From: Prochlorococcus sp. AG-436-M02
GTDB taxonomy: Bacteria > Cyanobacteriota > Cyanobacteriia > PCC-6307 > Cyanobiaceae
DNA length: 64,000 bases
Assembly: GCA_003212515.1 (NCBI GenBank)
Contig: QCPL01000005.1
Coordinates: 1-64,000 of the forward strand
Direction: 5' to 3'
The notes under the pieces are model-generated. The model ran no database searches. It was not told the DNA's origin and saw nothing but the letters and a program-made list of their open reading frames with translations. Positions within the stretch are counted from its first letter, which is position 1. Every line of letters starts with the position of its first letter. A program made the position numbers and the translations under genes. Positions 33,793 to 45,252 of the stretch are shown here, piece by piece.

Positions 33793-36570
33793 TTAGTTTT
33801 CTGCACAAAACTCTAATGATTTTGAACTGTTTGTAGAAGAGGTTACTCTTACTGCCTTTGCCCCTACAAATTTATTTTCTAATAATTTTGTTGCTAAGGG
33901 ATTTTCTATACGTCTTCTAAGAATTCTTCTTAAGGGTCTAGCACCATATTCTGGTTCATATGCTTCAACAGCAAGACTTTCAATAATCGTGTCATCTAAA
34001 CGCAGTTCTAAGTCTTGTTCTCCTAATAATTTTGTTAATTCAATTAACTGGAGCTTGATTATTTTCTGAAGACTTTCTTGCGTAAGAGGATTAAAACGAA
34101 TAATTTCGTCAATTCGATTTAGGAATTCAGGGCGAAAATTTTTACTTAGTGCATCATTGATACTTTGGCTCAGTTTTAATTCAAGTTCAGAGTGATCTTC
34201 TGTTGGAAGTTGAGAAGATTTTGCATTTTTTAAGATTTCCCTGCTTGCAAGATTGCTTGTCATTACTACGACGGTGTGACGAAAATCTATTGTTCTGCCT
34301 TGAGAGTCAGTTAAGCGACCATCGTCCAAAACTTGTAAAAGGATATTGAATACATCTGGATGCGCTTTTTCAATTTCATCAACTAATAAGACAGCATATG
34401 GTCTGCTACGGATTGCTTCTGTTAGTTGTCCTCCTTGTTCATAGCCGACATATCCAGGTGGTGCTCCAATAAGACGTGCGACTGCATTTCTCTCCATAAA
34501 TTCACTCATATCAAGTCTTACTAAAGCTTCTGACTCGTCAAATAAAGAAGCTGCAAGTGTTTTAGCAAGTTCTGTTTTACCAACACCTGTTGGTCCAAGG
34601 AATAAAAACGAGCCGATAGGCCTGCGACTGTCTTTCATGCCAGCACGCGCTCTTTTGATAGCGGCAGCAACAGCTTTAACGGCTTCATTTTGACCAATGA
34701 CTTTATTAGATAAATCTTGTTCTAGATTCAATAGTTTTTGTCTTTCTTCAGCAAGGACTTTGTTTACTGGGATACCTGTCCATCGCGCAACAATATCTGC
34801 TATATCCTCAGGCGCAACTTCGTTTTTGATAATTGTGTTTCCATCATTTTTTAATCTTTGTAATTCGTTAGATATGAAATTAATTTTTTTCTGTAAATGA
34901 TGCAGTTCATCATATTGAAGCCTTGCAGCTTCCTCTAATTGCCCGTTTGACTCTTCTTCTGAAATAGATAGTTTAATATCCCTCTCTTCATGTATAAGTT
35001 CATTTACTTCCTCTAATAAATTTTTCTCATTATGCCATTTTTCAGTTAGATCATTTAACTTCTGTTCTAAAATATATTGCTGCTCTTCATATTCTTTCCT
35101 ATCACATTCTTCTATTTCATCCTCATCATTTAATAACATAGATTCTATTTTCCTAAGGTTTAATTCTATTTCTTCAATAATTTTAGGTTTAGTAGTTGAT
35201 TCCATTCTAATTTGTGCTGCAGCTTCATCTATAAGATCAATTGCTTTATCTGGTAAACAACGGTCACTGATATATCTATCAGCTAAACGAGCAGCTGTAA
35301 TTAAAGCTTCATCAGCAATATTTACTTCATGATGCTTTTCATAACGCTCTTTAATGCCTCTTAGGATTTCTATGCTTAATTCAAGAGATGGTTCTTTAAT
35401 ATGAACTTGTTGAAATCTTCTATTGAGGGCTTGATCTTTTTCTATGGTTTTCCGATAGCTTTCGGGTGTGGTGGCTCCGATACATCTGATATCGCCATTT
35501 GCGAGTACAGGTTTCAATAAGCTTCCTGCATCTGTGCTAGACCTTTCGCTACTTATAATTGTGTGTAAATCGTCAATAAATAAAACAATACCTGCATTAG
35601 GCTGACTGGCTTCTTTTAGAACTGATCTAAAGCGCTCTTCGAATTGTCCACGGAATTTAGTTCCAGCTATTAATGCACCAATATCTAATAAAATAATCTT
35701 CAAACCTTTTATAGAGTCTGGAACATCTCCTTTAATTATTCTTTGAGCTAACAATTCCGCTATTGCTGTTTTACCTACGCCAGATGAGCCAATAAGAACT
35801 GGGTTATTTTTACCCCTTCTAGATAACACTTTTATTGTAAGCTGAATTTCATTGTTCCTTCCAATTACTGGGTCAAGCTCACCTTTTTCAGCTGCAAGAG
35901 TAAGATCTTTACCATATAAATTAAGTGCGTTAGGTTCTTTTTCTAATGCAAGCTGATTATTCTCTTTTATTTGTTTAGTTTCTATAATTCTATTGCTAAT
36001 ATCAGGATCTTTGCTTTTTCTTATTTTACCATTTTCAGACTTAACTGAGCTGTTTGTAGATCTAGAAATAGTTTGCTGTGATCTTTTCTTGCTTATTGGA
36101 TTTGGAAGACTTTTTAATTTACCTTCTAAGATTTCACTTGTTAAGCCAAGCTCATTAAATAATTCAGAACCAATACGATTATCTCTGGCTAATGCAACAA
36201 GTATGTGTGAGATTTCAATAAATTTCGACCCCCAACTTCTCCGAAATGTATCTGCCCGATCAAGAAGAATTTCTAGGTCTTCACCAATAAATAATTCGAG
36301 TGAATTACAAGCTTCAGTAGTTGCAAGAAATTCTTCTAAGTTATCAAGTAGCTCTAACTTATTAATTGGAAGTGCGTCAATTACATCACGATAGTTTTCA
36401 TCATTAAAGAGAACTTGGAGAATATGCTCTATATCGAAATATTCATGCTTCCACCTTCTAGCTTCTTGTTCACCACTGATTAAGAGATTCCAAGCATCAT
36501 CACTAAAACGATCGGGAGAGGAAGTAAGACTATTAGTCATTGTTAGTGATTGGTTTTTCTGATATAGCAT
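33793..36570 (-). CDS. ClpB-like AAA+ ATPase (ClpB2-type paralog)
   Basis: Two AAA domains (GSSGVGKTA, GPTGVGKTE), coiled-coil M-like region, Clp N-like domain. Alternative start at 36540. Confidence 0.88.
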   Translation of the reverse strand: MLYQKNQSLTMTNSLTSSPDRFSDDAWNLLISGEQEARRWKHEYFDIEHILQVLFNDENYRDVIDALPINKLELLDNLEEFLATTEACNSLELFIGEDLEILLDRADTFRRSWGSKFIEISHILVALARDNRIGSELFNELGLTSEILEGKLKSLPNPISKKRSQQTISRSTNSSVKSENGKIRKSKDPDISNRIIETKQIKENNQLALEKEPNALNLYGKDLTLAAEKGELDPVIGRNNEIQLTIKVLSRRGKNNPVLIGSSGVGKTAIAELLAQRIIKGDVPDSIKGLKIILLDIGALIAGTKFRGQFEERFRSVLKEASQPNAGIVLFIDDLHTIISSERSSTDAGSLLKPVLANGDIRCIGATTPESYRKTIEKDQALNRRFQQVHIKEPSLELSIEILRGIKERYEKHHEVNIADEALITAARLADRYISDRCLPDKAIDLIDEAAAQIRMESTTKPKIIEEIELNLRKIESMLLNDEDEIEECDRKEYEEQQYILEQKLNDLTEKWHNEKNLLEEVNELIHEERDIKLSISEEESNGQLEEAARLQYDELHHLQKKINFISNELQRLKNDGNTIIKNEVAPEDIADIVARWTGIPVNKVLAEERQKLLNLEQDLSNKVIGQNEAVKAVAAAIKRARAGMKDSRRPIGSFLFLGPTGVGKTELAKTLAASLFDESEALVRLDMSEFMERNAVARLIGAPPGYVGYEQGGQLTEAIRSRPYAVLLVDEIEKAHPDVFNILLQVLDDGRLTDSQGRTIDFRHTVVVMTSNLASREILKNAKSSQLPTEDHSELELKLSQSINDALSKNFRPEFLNRIDEIIRFNPLTQESLQKIIKLQLIELTKLLGEQDLELRLDDTIIESLAVEAYEPEYGARPLRRILRRRIENPLATKLLENKFVGAKAVRVTSSTNSSKSLEFCAEN

Positions 36571-36575
36571 TTGAA

Positions 36576-36977
36576 TTAATTCTTTGTCTCTTTCGATGCA
36601 AGATCAATTAATTCAATCTTGTAGCCATCTGGGTCTTCAATGAAAGCAATAATTGTTTTGCCATGTTTCATTGGTCCTGGTTGCCGATGAATTTTGCAAC
36701 CATTTTTTTCAATTGATGAACAGGTTTTATAAATATTCTGAACACCTAGTGCAATATGGCCAAAACCATTTCCTAAATCATAATCTTTAGTATCCCAATT
36801 ATGTGTTAGCTCTAGCACGGAAGTCTCTTCTTCTGAACCATAACCAAGAAATGCGAGTGTAAATCGACCCGAAGGATAATCTTTTTGTCTTAAGAGTTGC
36901 ATGCCTAATATTTTCGTGTAAAACCAAATTGATTTTTCTAGATCAGTAACACGAATCATCGTATGAAGTATTTGCAT
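36576..36977 (-). CDS. gloA: Lactoylglutathione lyase (glyoxalase I)
   Basis: MIRVTDLEKSIWFYTKILGMQLLR, FGHIALGV, EDPDGYKIELI. Confidence 0.93.
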   Translation of the reverse strand: MQILHTMIRVTDLEKSIWFYTKILGMQLLRQKDYPSGRFTLAFLGYGSEEETSVLELTHNWDTKDYDLGNGFGHIALGVQNIYKTCSSIEKNGCKIHRQPGPMKHGKTIIAFIEDPDGYKIELIDLASKETKN

Positions 36978-37106
36978 TTTTCAGCAACTCTTTTTTTAAG
37001 ATATCTCCATTCTGCATGTTGTTTTGATTTTTGAAAAAGCTCAGCAAATGCCAAAACCCTGAAAAATTCTCAGTAAATGGGCCCTGGAACTCATAAGATC
37101 TGATAA

Positions 37107-38423
<1,317 letters not shown>

Positions 38424-38443
38424 TTTCCAAATCTATTTATTCT

Positions 38444-40138
38444 TTAGTTATTAGTTGAGTTATTCTTTCTTTGTAGGTGCTCAAGTTTTTCGTCTCGTCT
38501 TATTTTCATTTGAAGTGTTAACCATTTTAAGGAAATGGGAAAAGCAATTCCTATTGGTATTAATGAGAATATAGATCTATTGTTTGATGCTAAAAGAGCA
38601 GCAGAGATCCCAAGACAACCTAATAAAATTGATTGCCCCATTGATTGCTGAGCATTAATCATTCTTCGCAGTTGGCGATCAGACTCTCCAAGCCTGATTT
38701 GTAGTTGAAGATCACCTTGTTCCAGTCTTTCTAAGTTTTCATCCAGACGCTTTGGTAGGCCTACTGCTTTACTTCCTAGTTCGCCAAATTGGCGCCCTAT
38801 TTCGTTTATCAAATCATTTGGATTGGGATTACTAGATGTCATTAGTGGGATTAGGTATGGCTTGGTAATTGCGATTAGATTAAAGCTTGGATCAAGGCTT
38901 CTACCCACGCCCTCAAAAGTAGATAAAGCTCTCATTACAAAAATGAGTTCAACAGGAAGCCTAAATGGTTGTCCATAGACTAATTCATAAAGATCTACAG
39001 ATAATTTCTCAATTGTATCTGTGTCAAAGGGTGGAGTAAGTCTTTCCTTTAACATTATCCTCACTAATCGTCTAACTGGCCCTAAATCAATTCCTTTTGC
39101 TAGTAATCCAGCTTCTTGCAATTTTCTTACAAGTTTAGTGGCATCTCCTAGGGCAGCAGCTTTAACCATGCTCCCAAGTTCATTTCTTAGACGATCAGAA
39201 ATCATACCCATCATTCCAAAGTCGTAAAAGATTAGGGAGCCATCTTTCGACACAGCTAGGTTCCCAGGATGAGGATCTGCATGAAAGAAGCCAAATTCAA
39301 TAAGTTGTTTTAAATAGCTCGATGCTCCTAGCTCTGCAATTGAAGAAGGGTTAATACCATTTTTTATAATTTCTTCTTGATCATTGATTTTGATACCTGG
39401 TAGATAATCCAAGCAAAGAACTTTCTTTGTGCTTAATTCCCAAATAACCCTAGGAACTTTGATCTTGGGATCCTCAAGAAATTGTTGACGAAATCTTGCT
39501 GCATATTCAGCTTCTACTTGAAAATCAAGTTCTTTTAATAAAACCTTTTTGCATTCTCTAGCTATCCCAATCCAGTCGCGTCCTTGGCTCCAAGATTTCT
39601 TTTTTTGTAGGACTACAGCTACTTGTTGCATTATTTCAAGGTCTATTCTGAAAAAAGTTTCTAAACCAGGACGCTGAATTTTTAAAACTACTTTTCTTCC
39701 ACTACTTAGACAGGCTCTATGAACTTGCGCTATTGAAGCAGCAGCAATGGGTTTTTCATCAAGATCGATAATTTCTTTGCACCTTTCCCCTAGCTGTGTC
39801 TCTAAGATTGCTTGTACTTTTTCAAAGTCAAATGCGGGAACTTTATCTTGTAATCCAGCGAGTTCTATGATCCAATTTTTTGGCAAAACATCAGGCCTTG
39901 CTGAAATTAATTGGCCAAGTTTTATAAAGGCAGAGCCTAGATCAAGCAACTCTTTTGTAAGCCATTTAGCTCTAGAATGCTGCCTAATATTTTCTTTAGT
40001 TTTTGAGAAGCCGCCTAGATAAGTCCATTTTTGCGAGTCGCACCATAAGATGAATAACAATGTTATTACAGATCGCCAAATTCTTATGGCACGGAAATAT
40101 TGACGTAAGGATTTGATTATTGAGCTTTGAAGTATCAA
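38444..40138 (-). CDS. ABC1/UbiB-family atypical kinase
   Basis: LGSAFIKLGQLISARPDVLP, ASIAQVHRA, FFHADPHPGNL. Confidence 0.92.
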   Translation of the reverse strand: MILQSSIIKSLRQYFRAIRIWRSVITLLFILWCDSQKWTYLGGFSKTKENIRQHSRAKWLTKELLDLGSAFIKLGQLISARPDVLPKNWIIELAGLQDKVPAFDFEKVQAILETQLGERCKEIIDLDEKPIAAASIAQVHRACLSSGRKVVLKIQRPGLETFFRIDLEIMQQVAVVLQKKKSWSQGRDWIGIARECKKVLLKELDFQVEAEYAARFRQQFLEDPKIKVPRVIWELSTKKVLCLDYLPGIKINDQEEIIKNGINPSSIAELGASSYLKQLIEFGFFHADPHPGNLAVSKDGSLIFYDFGMMGMISDRLRNELGSMVKAAALGDATKLVRKLQEAGLLAKGIDLGPVRRLVRIMLKERLTPPFDTDTIEKLSVDLYELVYGQPFRLPVELIFVMRALSTFEGVGRSLDPSFNLIAITKPYLIPLMTSSNPNPNDLINEIGRQFGELGSKAVGLPKRLDENLERLEQGDLQLQIRLGESDRQLRRMINAQQSMGQSILLGCLGISAALLASNNRSIFSLIPIGIAFPISLKWLTLQMKIRRDEKLEHLQRKNNSTNN

Positions 40139-40449
40139 TTGATTTCCTCAATTTGATTTGTTAGGTTTACAATTTCCTTTCTTATTTGATTTATTTTACT
40201 TTGAACAGTAAAAGAAGCGTCCTTTTTAAAAAGATTCTTTGTTAGATTTTTCTTTTCATTTTCTATTGCATTAATTCTCTCAGCTTCATCGACAATTTCT
40301 TTTTGAAATAGATCCCACTCTTTCTTGATGCCAGAAGGTGAATCCCTGATGAATCCTGCTGCTTCATATAATGAAGCAGTCAAATTCTTGTCTAAGCGAG
40401 TCTTGAGTCGTTTGAATATAGCTTTGAGCAAAGTTTCAGAGGATGCCAT
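40135..40449 (-). CDS. Hypothetical coiled-coil protein
   Basis: 104 aa; ATGA-type overlap with the downstream ABC1 gene. Confidence 0.65.
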   Translation of the reverse strand: MASSETLLKAIFKRLKTRLDKNLTASLYEAAGFIRDSPSGIKKEWDLFQKEIVDEAERINAIENEKKNLTKNLFKKDASFTVQSKINQIRKEIVNLTNQIEEIN

Positions 40450-40645
40450 TAAGTGCCTGTATTAAGACTAGAATTTTAGAAGATTTTCCTAGAATTATGA
40501 CTTCTATGAGTTGACTTTTTCTACTTTGGACTGATAAACGTAAAGGAATTTAGGACAGGTTTAGTAATTTTAGCCCTTTTAAACAATTGGAAGGTATTCG
40601 AATCACTTTTCAATAGATCTTTTTATTTGATTATTTGAAATGATC

Positions 40646-40888
40646 TTAGAAAAATAACTCTGCATATTGTTTACCTTTTGCAGTTAAAACACTTTCTTCT
40701 TGGAGAGATTGGCTGCTATACATGGTTTGATTTGGAAGTCTAGTTAAGGCTTTACGAGTAATTTTATATCCTATTGCTAGAGATCCACCAATTAAAAATG
40801 GTAAAAGCCAATAATTGATGAATGGTTGGAATTTTTTTTTGATTTTTTCATTTCCTAGATTTGGGAAATTGAAATTGCCACAAAGCAT
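40646..40888 (-). CDS. Hypothetical small membrane protein
   Basis: 80 aa with one TM-like segment; no family recognised. Confidence 0.5.
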   Translation of the reverse strand: MLCGNFNFPNLGNEKIKKKFQPFINYWLLPFLIGGSLAIGYKITRKALTRLPNQTMYSSQSLQEESVLTAKGKQYAELFF

Positions 40889-41111
40889 CTCTTTAAGTTG
40901 GGAGCAAAAATTTCTTCTATTTAGTTTTTCTAATTCTATTGAGATATCTGGTTCATCATGATATACGACACCATAATGAATTAATGCAGTTTTAAATTTT
41001 CTAAAAGGGATGTGAGGATTGATTATTGCTCTATGCCTTGGTCACTTTTCCTTTGTTAGTCTTAATATGCTGCTCTCAGTAAAAACCAATTTTTAAGGAG
41101 CGTCACAAATC

Positions 41112-42068
41112 TTGGAAACAATTGAAACTGATGTGGTGATAGTTGGGGGTGGACCTGCTGGCTGCAGTTGCGCTCTCTATACATCCAGAGCGGATTTGAA
41201 GACAGTTATTCTTGATAAGAATCCTTCAGTAGGGGCACTTGCTATAACTCATCAGATTGCAAATTACCCTGGTGTGCCAACAGATATTAGTGGAGAAGAC
41301 TTGCTTAACTTAATGAGAGATCAAGCTGTTCAATATGGAACTGATTATCGACGAGCTCAGGTTTTTGGCATAGATACCACTGGCGATTGGAAGACAGTGT
41401 TTACTCCTGAAGGTACATTTAAAGGCCGGGCCCTAGTTGTTGCGAGTGGTGCAATGGGCAGGCCCGCTTCATTTAAAGGTGAAGCCGAGTTTCTTGGTAG
41501 AGGTGTGAGTTATTGTGCAACTTGTGATGGGGCATTTTATAAATCACGGGAGGTTGCTGTTGTAGGAGTCAATAAAGAGGCAATAGAGGAAGCACAAGTA
41601 CTTACAAAATTTGCTTCAACCGTACATTGGATTACATCAAATGATCCTAAAGAAGACAATATTGAAGCGATGGATTTGATCTCTAAGAAGAATGTAAAGC
41701 ATTGGAGCAAAACGAGATTAATGAAAATAGATGGCAGTGATGCTGGTGTAACAGGGGTTGTTTTGAAGACCCGCTCTAATGAAGAGACTCAACCTTTACC
41801 AGTTGAGGGAGTATTTGTTTATATGAGTGGTTCAAAACCTATTACTGATTTTTTGGGTGATCAAATTGCATTAAAAGAAGATGGCGGGGTAATCGTGGAT
41901 GATTTTATGTCAACAACTTCTGAAGGTGTTTGGGCTATAGGTGATATAAGAAATACTCCTTTTAAACAAGCAGTAGTAGCTGCTTCTGATGGATGTATTG
42001 CTGCTATGGCTATAGATAGATATTTAAATAGTCGTAAGTCAATTCGTGTAGATTGGGTTCATTCTTAA
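41112..42068 (+). CDS. Thioredoxin-reductase-like flavoprotein, cyanobacterial DTR/FFTR type (TTG start)
   Basis: FAD motif GGGPAGCSCALY, redox CATCDG, C-terminal GVWAIGD; no NADPH-binding GxGxxA. Confidence 0.8.
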   Translation: METIETDVVIVGGGPAGCSCALYTSRADLKTVILDKNPSVGALAITHQIANYPGVPTDISGEDLLNLMRDQAVQYGTDYRRAQVFGIDTTGDWKTVFTPEGTFKGRALVVASGAMGRPASFKGEAEFLGRGVSYCATCDGAFYKSREVAVVGVNKEAIEEAQVLTKFASTVHWITSNDPKEDNIEAMDLISKKNVKHWSKTRLMKIDGSDAGVTGVVLKTRSNEETQPLPVEGVFVYMSGSKPITDFLGDQIALKEDGGVIVDDFMSTTSEGVWAIGDIRNTPFKQAVVAASDGCIAAMAIDRYLNSRKSIRVDWVHS

Positions 42069-42127
42069 CTTAATTAGATATATTTATTGAATTGAGATTA
42101 TTGAGCTAGATTTTATTTAGTCAACTT

Positions 42128-42409
42128 TTATAGTTCAATCGCTTCAGAAACATAAGCGACTCCACCGTAATAGCTAAGGATTGATTTGACATTATCTTTT
42201 AGCTTACTAATAATGTCTTCTTCACAGAAGACTATTACATGAGCATTTGCTCCTAGACCAGAAAACTCCATATCTTCTGAAACTACTGTTTCAGGACCTC
42301 TCCCAGTAGCATGCTTTGTAACTGTATATCCTGGGACATCTGCAGCTTCTAATGCTTTTAAAATGGCATCCAACTCTCTTTCACTAAAGATAAGATCTAA
42401 TCTTTTCAT
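42128..42409 (-). CDS. PII-like protein, SbtB/CPII-related
   Basis: 93 aa ferredoxin-like fold pattern, directly downstream of sbtA. Confidence 0.75.
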   Translation of the reverse strand: MKRLDLIFSERELDAILKALEAADVPGYTVTKHATGRGPETVVSEDMEFSGLGANAHVIVFCEEDIISKLKDNVKSILSYYGGVAYVSEAIEL

Positions 42410-42412
42410 TTT

Positions 42413-43408
42413 TTAACCTGCAGAAGGAATGATGTTATTCACAAGACCCATATATAAAGGAATCCCAATAACAATGTTAAATGGAAAAGTTAGTCCTAGA
42501 GTAGTAGAAATGTAATAACTTGCTTTAGCTTCAGGGACAGTCATCCTCATGGCGGCTGGGACCGCAAGATAAGATGCACTTGCGCAAAGTACAGCGAATA
42601 GAAGTGCATTTCCAGGTTCAAGAAGTAATGCTTTCGCTACAAATACGCCTAAAACAGCATTCAATAGAGGAATTAATACAGCAAAGAAAATCAGGAATGA
42701 ACCTGCCTTTTTGAGACCAGGTAATCTTTGTGCTGCAACTATACCCATATCAAGTAAAAAGAAACATTCTGCACCGTAAAATAATTTTCCGGTAAAGGGT
42801 TGCATTTTTTCTACTCCGCTTGGATTATGAGCTGCAGTTAGGAATCCAATTAACAGACTTCCAAGAAGTAAATACACCGAACCATTAAGAACTGATTCTC
42901 GGAATATTGAACTCCATTTCATTTCTCTAGAAATGGGTCTATTTTTTGGTGCTGCAAGCTTTACGAGGAGCAACCCAACAATAATTGCTGGTGATTCCAT
43001 TAATGCGAGTGCTGCAACCATGAAACCATCAAAGTGAATATTTTGACTTTCCAAGAAACTTTCTGCAGTTATGAATGTAACCGCACTTATGGAACCATAG
43101 GCTGCTGCAATTGCGGCTGAATTAAATACATCAAGTTTTAGTCTAAGTATCACGAAACAAATCAGCGGAATCACTAAAGACATTGCTATTGCAGAGGACA
43201 CTGTCGGAACTACTTGTCCCCCAAATCCACTTTTTTCAAGTTCCATTCCTCCTTTAAACCCAATTGCCAGAAGAAGATATAAAGAGAACAGTTTTGGAAG
43301 CGGGGCTGGTATTTCTAAATCAGACCTTAAAAGAACAGCAATTATTCCTAAGAAAAAGAAAAGAACAGGTGGTGTTAGTACGTTTTGAAGAACAAGGTTA
43401 GTCTCCAT
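42413..43408 (-). CDS. sbtA: Sodium-dependent bicarbonate transporter SbtA
   Basis: SbtA-family membrane protein (PPVLFFFLGIIAVLLRSDLEIP, ALMESPAIIVGLLL). Confidence 0.9.
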   Translation of the reverse strand: METNLVLQNVLTPPVLFFFLGIIAVLLRSDLEIPAPLPKLFSLYLLLAIGFKGGMELEKSGFGGQVVPTVSSAIAMSLVIPLICFVILRLKLDVFNSAAIAAAYGSISAVTFITAESFLESQNIHFDGFMVAALALMESPAIIVGLLLVKLAAPKNRPISREMKWSSIFRESVLNGSVYLLLGSLLIGFLTAAHNPSGVEKMQPFTGKLFYGAECFFLLDMGIVAAQRLPGLKKAGSFLIFFAVLIPLLNAVLGVFVAKALLLEPGNALLFAVLCASASYLAVPAAMRMTVPEAKASYYISTTLGLTFPFNIVIGIPLYMGLVNNIIPSAG

Positions 43409-43432
43409 AGCTTTCTAATATATAAATGATTT

Positions 43433-45106
43433 TTATATTGCTTGAAGCTGATTCTTGGCTAATTCAAGAGCTTCTTTTCTGGTACTAATAAGACCTTCAA
43501 CTCCAAACTTTGAAAGCCTTTCTTTTACTTTTCCTGTAGCACCAGCAACATATGCTTTCCTAGAATTAATTTGAGCTTCTTGAATCATATCTTCAATAGC
43601 TAGGGTTGCGGTCACTCCTAAACGAGGGACATCAGTTATATCTAGAATTAAGATTTTGTAATTTCTAATTAACATCATTCTTTCAGTTATTCCTTTTGCT
43701 GCACCAAAGCTCAGAGGACCTTTAAGTCTAAATAACATTACTTCTCCAGAGCAGCTTTCTAACAAAGTTTGCTCATCTTGAGGGAGTGGGAAATCAGTTT
43801 CATCAGAATTTCCTAAGGGGTTGTCAGCTTCCATTCCTTCTAATTGAGTTTGAGTAATTGAGTCGATAGTGAGCATATTTGCTACAAAAACCCCGACTAA
43901 AACTGCCCAAATTAGATCCCAAAAGACTGTCATCAAAAGGACTCCATACATAACACTTGCGGTTTTAAGCGAAAGTTTATGTGCCCTCATTAGAAATCCC
44001 CAGTCAATAATATCTAGTCCAACCTTTATAAGAATTCCAGCAAGGAGTGCAGTTGGAATTTGTTCAGCGAGAGGTCCAGCACCTACAAGAACTATTAAAA
44101 GAACTATGGAATGCATCATCCCTGATAGAGGAGTGCTGCCTCCTGATTTCACATTTATAACCGTTCTCATTGTTGCTCCTGCACCTGGTAGACCTGAGAA
44201 AAGACCTGCGACTGCATTTCCTATGCCTTGTCCGATTAATTCTCTATCTGAATCGTGCCTACTTTGAGAAATATTATCTGCTACAAGAGAAGTGAGTAAA
44301 GAATCAATTGCTCCGAGAACTGCGAGAACTAAGCCTGCTTTTAGAATGATTGGGAAATATTGAGTAAAGCTAGGAATACTAAGTGAGGGTATTCCTCTTG
44401 GAATGTCACCTATTCGATCTAAATTCGTATCACCAAAAAACAGTATGGAGAGCGGAGTAACAATTAATAAAGCTAATAGTGGGGATGGGACCCATTGGCT
44501 TATGCGTCTTGGCGTAAGAAAAACAATACCTAAGGTCATTATTGCGACTGCTATTGCTGATCCATTTGGTTGAAAATTGGAAAAAACAGTTGATAGAGAA
44601 TCAACTACTCCACCTCTTGTAATTATTCCAAGCAATGGCCCTATTTGAAGGGCAATAATAATTACACCTATTCCAGACATAAAGCCTGAAACAACTGAGT
44701 AAGGAACAAGAGTTATATATTTCCCAAGCTTTAGGATGCCAAATAAAATTTGAAATAGCCCACCAATTACAACCGCTGCCATGACAAGGGGCAGGATTTG
44801 TTCCGCTGATAGATCTCTTGGGACACCAACTGCTGCAAGACTTGCTACAACTCCAGCAACCGTGACACTCATCGGGCCTGTTGGACCACTTACTTGAGAT
44901 GGGGTTCCACCAAATAAAGCTGCTAAAAAACCAACAACAACAGCACCATACAGTCCATAAATTGCACCGCCTGGACCAAGCGCAGCATTACCAAATGCTA
45001 GAGCGAGTGGCAGTGCAACTACTGCTGCGGTCAGACCACCTAATACATCACCTCGAATATTTTTTAGGTGAAAGCCATGAATTAGGTTCAATTGCTTAGA
45101 CTCCAT
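43433..45106 (-). CDS. bicA: SulP-family bicarbonate transporter, BicA-like
   Basis: SulP motifs with C-terminal STAS domain; operon with sbtA. Confidence 0.85.
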   Translation of the reverse strand: MESKQLNLIHGFHLKNIRGDVLGGLTAAVVALPLALAFGNAALGPGGAIYGLYGAVVVGFLAALFGGTPSQVSGPTGPMSVTVAGVVASLAAVGVPRDLSAEQILPLVMAAVVIGGLFQILFGILKLGKYITLVPYSVVSGFMSGIGVIIIALQIGPLLGIITRGGVVDSLSTVFSNFQPNGSAIAVAIMTLGIVFLTPRRISQWVPSPLLALLIVTPLSILFFGDTNLDRIGDIPRGIPSLSIPSFTQYFPIILKAGLVLAVLGAIDSLLTSLVADNISQSRHDSDRELIGQGIGNAVAGLFSGLPGAGATMRTVINVKSGGSTPLSGMMHSIVLLIVLVGAGPLAEQIPTALLAGILIKVGLDIIDWGFLMRAHKLSLKTASVMYGVLLMTVFWDLIWAVLVGVFVANMLTIDSITQTQLEGMEADNPLGNSDETDFPLPQDEQTLLESCSGEVMLFRLKGPLSFGAAKGITERMMLIRNYKILILDITDVPRLGVTATLAIEDMIQEAQINSRKAYVAGATGKVKERLSKFGVEGLISTRKEALELAKNQLQAI

Positions 45107-45252
45107 CAGTCACTTATTCTGTAGCACCTTATCTTGTTAAGGGTCCTTAGTGTGATTTTTTAGGATGAAAAGTTAGTTTCAGCGAGTTCGCTTAGTAATT
45201 TTTAGTATTTTTAAGGTCATTTTTATCAGAATAGAATTAATTTAAAATCCTT

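Noticed and set aside
35993-36394. 133-aa plus-strand ORF antisense to the ClpB-like gene
   Set aside because: Composition-driven shadow ORF within a conserved AAA+ gene.
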